Of a stretch of DNA of 64,000 nucleotides, positions 62,026 to 64,000 are shown one piece after another. Below the pieces are notes generated by a model. It saw only the letters and a list, made by a program, of their open reading frames with translations. It was not told the origin of the DNA and made no database searches. The position numbers were made by a program, and so were the translations under genes. Each line of letters opens with the position of its first letter. Positions within the stretch are counted from its first letter, which is position 1. Source of the stretch: an uncultured Bacteroides sp. (GTDB lineage: Bacteria > Bacteroidota > Bacteroidia > Bacteroidales > Bacteroidaceae). The stretch covers positions 1 through 64,000 of the forward strand of contig CANSEY010000005.1 in NCBI GenBank assembly GCA_947646015.1, written 5' to 3'.

Positions 62026-64000
62026 TTACGGTTTATAATAAAATGTACCAAACTCGGTAAACGACTGTACTCTGAACCTAAAACGAGACATATCTGTTTC
62101 ATTCCAGTTATCATTACGATTAGGTTCAGGAAGTTTTATACGCAGATATCTCACTTGTTCTTTTGACGGAAAATCATAGAAACCCTCACTTTTAATATTG
62201 GGCAACTCGGGATGTGCAATGGAATCAATCTGCACAATTTCCCTCCAAACTATATTTTCGTCAAGCGGATCATTAATAATATCCTGATTGACAGGAGTCT
62301 CGATAATCAGCTTAGTTGCCGCAAAGTCTGAGTTGTTGCCAGCCAGAAATACACCATTAACATCTGTCGTCTCTTTCATATCAATAAACAAATAATACGG
62401 AAGTGGCGGAGTACTTGTATCGTTGTTGTAATATGAAGTCCATCCTGTTGATTTGTCGCTGTCCAGCAATCGGTCCGGCGACTGCCCTGAATTAAAGTTA
62501 TCGCTTCCATTTGCATCCAGTGCATAAATCTCCCAGTCAGCTCGATTATGACGGTAGTGATACCCGTTACTTGGGAAATCAACCACACCACTTGATGGAT
62601 TTTCTGCCAGAGGCGAGTATTTCCATATGGCTTTATCCATCAGCGGATATTTCGATGCATAACTACGGGCTTCGTCTGTCAGCGAATAGCCCCAATGCTC
62701 AAAGAATGGTGAAAAATCTTCCTTAAAATAGTCACATAAAGCCTTAAAGAAATAGGTAGAAGTAGAATGATCTATGGAAATTTTATCTTTAATCATACGG
62801 TTCAACTCTATATAAAAAGCCCAATCGTCATCTTTGTAGTTAGCTAATTGAACGAGGCTTGCCAATGCGTATGTCGGCCGTACTTCCGACTTTATATCAG
62901 ATACAAACCAGCGGCTACTATCGGTATCTGCATATGCCAATGCTTTGGGGAATTGCTCCGCAATGCTACTGCCTTCTTCCGGGAAAATCGGTCCCATCGG
63001 ATACCCATCCTCTCTTAATCCTTTCTCAGCCATGCGATATAGGGGAATTGCTTTTACCGCATCAGATACTTCGCTCCACCAGGGTGATTTTATATCTCTG
63101 AAAGAGTAATTTCTATATAACGCATTAAAAATAGCAACAGAATTACCGGATTTCAACGTTTGATAGCTAGCCAGCTCATTCAACAGATAATTTGTATTCA
63201 ATGCCACTACACCATAATCGGCATTACGAATATACAGATTGTCCAACAACTCCACATCCAGCACCACACGCTCAGGAAAATCGGGAGCACGCATTGAAAA
63301 ATCCTGTGCCCCAACCTGCAAACTGTAATAGTTATAATAATAGGTCTCGACAGCATTGTCCCATGCTTCCAGTGTGTTCGGCATCTTTTCAGCAATGGTA
63401 GGATCATCATTTATCATATCCAATAATCGCTCACGCTGAACGGAAAAAGCGACATGCCGGCCACGCAACTCGAGCCACGGTACAGTCGTTGTACGCAACT
63501 GCTCAACCCACGCTGTTACATCAGTAGAACCGACAATAAAATCAGGCGAACGATAAGCCCCGTTAATCTCCATAACAAAATCCGCACTACCATTCACATC
63601 CTTGCTTTTTTCGATCCATATCATGCCTCCCAAAGGATTACGAATGGTGTTTTTTCCTGGGAACAGTTGCTTCGAAGTAGTAACTACCGGCAAACGCAAG
63701 TAGGGAGAAATATCCGTCAAATCATCTAAATGAGAACCGATGATAACCGTCAACCCCATAGTGTTGTCATTAATGGTTATAGTAATCAATTCACCTGCTC
63801 CGGCATAAAGTCCGGTACTGTATATCGGACGAGGAACTTGTTGCACGTCAAGATCGTATGCAGGAATGTATCTCTTGCTTAAATCAAGCGCAAGCAGTGT
63901 ATTGACAGTATTATCGACTAAAGTATCTACCAAACCCGGAAAAACACGGGCACTTTCATACATACTGACATCGATTCCTTCACCTGTTACTATGGTTACA
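62026..64000 (-). CDS. M60-like protein lacking the zinc motif, with F5/8C module (5' end outside window)
   Basis: At least 658 residues; the frame stays open to the window edge (VTIVTGEGIDVS precedes the first internal Met), so the N-terminus is missing. VPWLELRGRHVAFSVQRERLL and LEAWDNAVETYYYNYYSL match the start of M60-like mucin peptidases. Where these have HExxH, this protein reads FNALYRNYSF (63112-63126 encodes NALYR), so all zinc ligands of that motif are lost, while the later SEVSDA is kept. FFEHWGYSLTDEA is a typical M60 C-terminal motif. A discoidin-like F5/8C module (about 500-645) ends the chain. Probably a glycan-binding pseudo-enzyme. Confidence 0.75.
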   Translation of the reverse strand, partial: VTIVTGEGIDVSMYESARVFPGLVDTLVDNTVNTLLALDLSKRYIPAYDLDVQQVPRPIYSTGLYAGAGELITITINDNTMGLTVIIGSHLDDLTDISPYLRLPVVTTSKQLFPGKNTIRNPLGGMIWIEKSKDVNGSADFVMEINGAYRSPDFIVGSTDVTAWVEQLRTTTVPWLELRGRHVAFSVQRERLLDMINDDPTIAEKMPNTLEAWDNAVETYYYNYYSLQVGAQDFSMRAPDFPERVVLDVELLDNLYIRNADYGVVALNTNYLLNELASYQTLKSGNSVAIFNALYRNYSFRDIKSPWWSEVSDAVKAIPLYRMAEKGLREDGYPMGPIFPEEGSSIAEQFPKALAYADTDSSRWFVSDIKSEVRPTYALASLVQLANYKDDDWAFYIELNRMIKDKISIDHSTSTYFFKALCDYFKEDFSPFFEHWGYSLTDEARSYASKYPLMDKAIWKYSPLAENPSSGVVDFPSNGYHYRHNRADWEIYALDANGSDNFNSGQSPDRLLDSDKSTGWTSYYNNDTSTPPLPYYLFIDMKETTDVNGVFLAGNNSDFAATKLIIETPVNQDIINDPLDENIVWREIVQIDSIAHPELPNIKSEGFYDFPSKEQVRYLRIKLPEPNRNDNWNETDMSRFRFRVQSFTEFGTFYYKP

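Overview
The window looks like chromosomal DNA of a human-gut Bacteroides, most likely of the B. thetaiotaomicron group. The reasons are -7 elements of the form TAnnTTTG, surface lipoproteins with acidic residues after the lipobox cysteine, a TPR/HTH sensor, split YjbH proteins, HU/VirE-type genes, a GH35 enzyme and host-glycan accessory proteins. The species is an inference from gene content. No tRNA, rRNA, CRISPR array or complete insertion sequence was seen.

Layout. 1-5.4 kb: a small secreted protein, a TPR sensor/regulator, a FadL-like outer-membrane protein and a secreted Trp/Gly- and Ser/Arg-rich protein. 5.4-15.5 kb: prmA, then a leftward operon lpdA-lplA-E2-E1(alpha/beta fused)-flavodoxin for branched-chain 2-oxoacid oxidation, a GH25 muramidase and a pyrophosphate-dependent phosphofructokinase. 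15.6-23.8 kb: a classical AcrA/AcrB/OprM-type tripartite pump and a divergent patatin with a BamA-like C-terminus.

23.9-39.3 kb is the most unusual part. It is a tightly packed seven-gene leftward operon that combines ABC and RND transport. The genes are an ABC ATPase, an ABC-2 permease with a very large extracytoplasmic part ending in a golvesin-like domain, a TolC-like channel, a lipoprotein adaptor, an RND pump, a second RND pump fused in one 1569-residue chain to a complete ABC ATPase, and a final ABC-2 permease. I know of no described system with this composition. Its substrate cannot be read from the sequence.

39.6-44.4 kb: a predicted phase-variable locus. Perfect 22-bp inverted repeats (43105-43126 and 43373-43394) flank a segment carrying a good Bacteroides promoter, next to a tyrosine recombinase. 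In the sequenced orientation the promoter points away from the three-gene operon it would serve (two YjbH-like halves and a surface lipoprotein), so that operon is predicted to be OFF.

44.6-56.7 kb: a GH35 beta-galactosidase, a TonB-dependent-receptor-like barrel protein, a five-gene ExbB/ExbD/ExbD operon whose ExbB has a large periplasmic N-terminal domain and which ends in a small HTH gene, a secreted JAMM-like metalloprotein with an unknown partner, and a Cys4/carboxypeptidase-regulatory-like membrane protein. 57-64 kb: divergent VirE-like ATPase and HU-like genes separated by palindromes, a lipoprotein of unknown function, and the end of a probable glycan-utilisation locus: an alkaline-phosphatase-like/LamG lipoprotein and a pseudo-M60/F5-8C protein that runs off the right edge.
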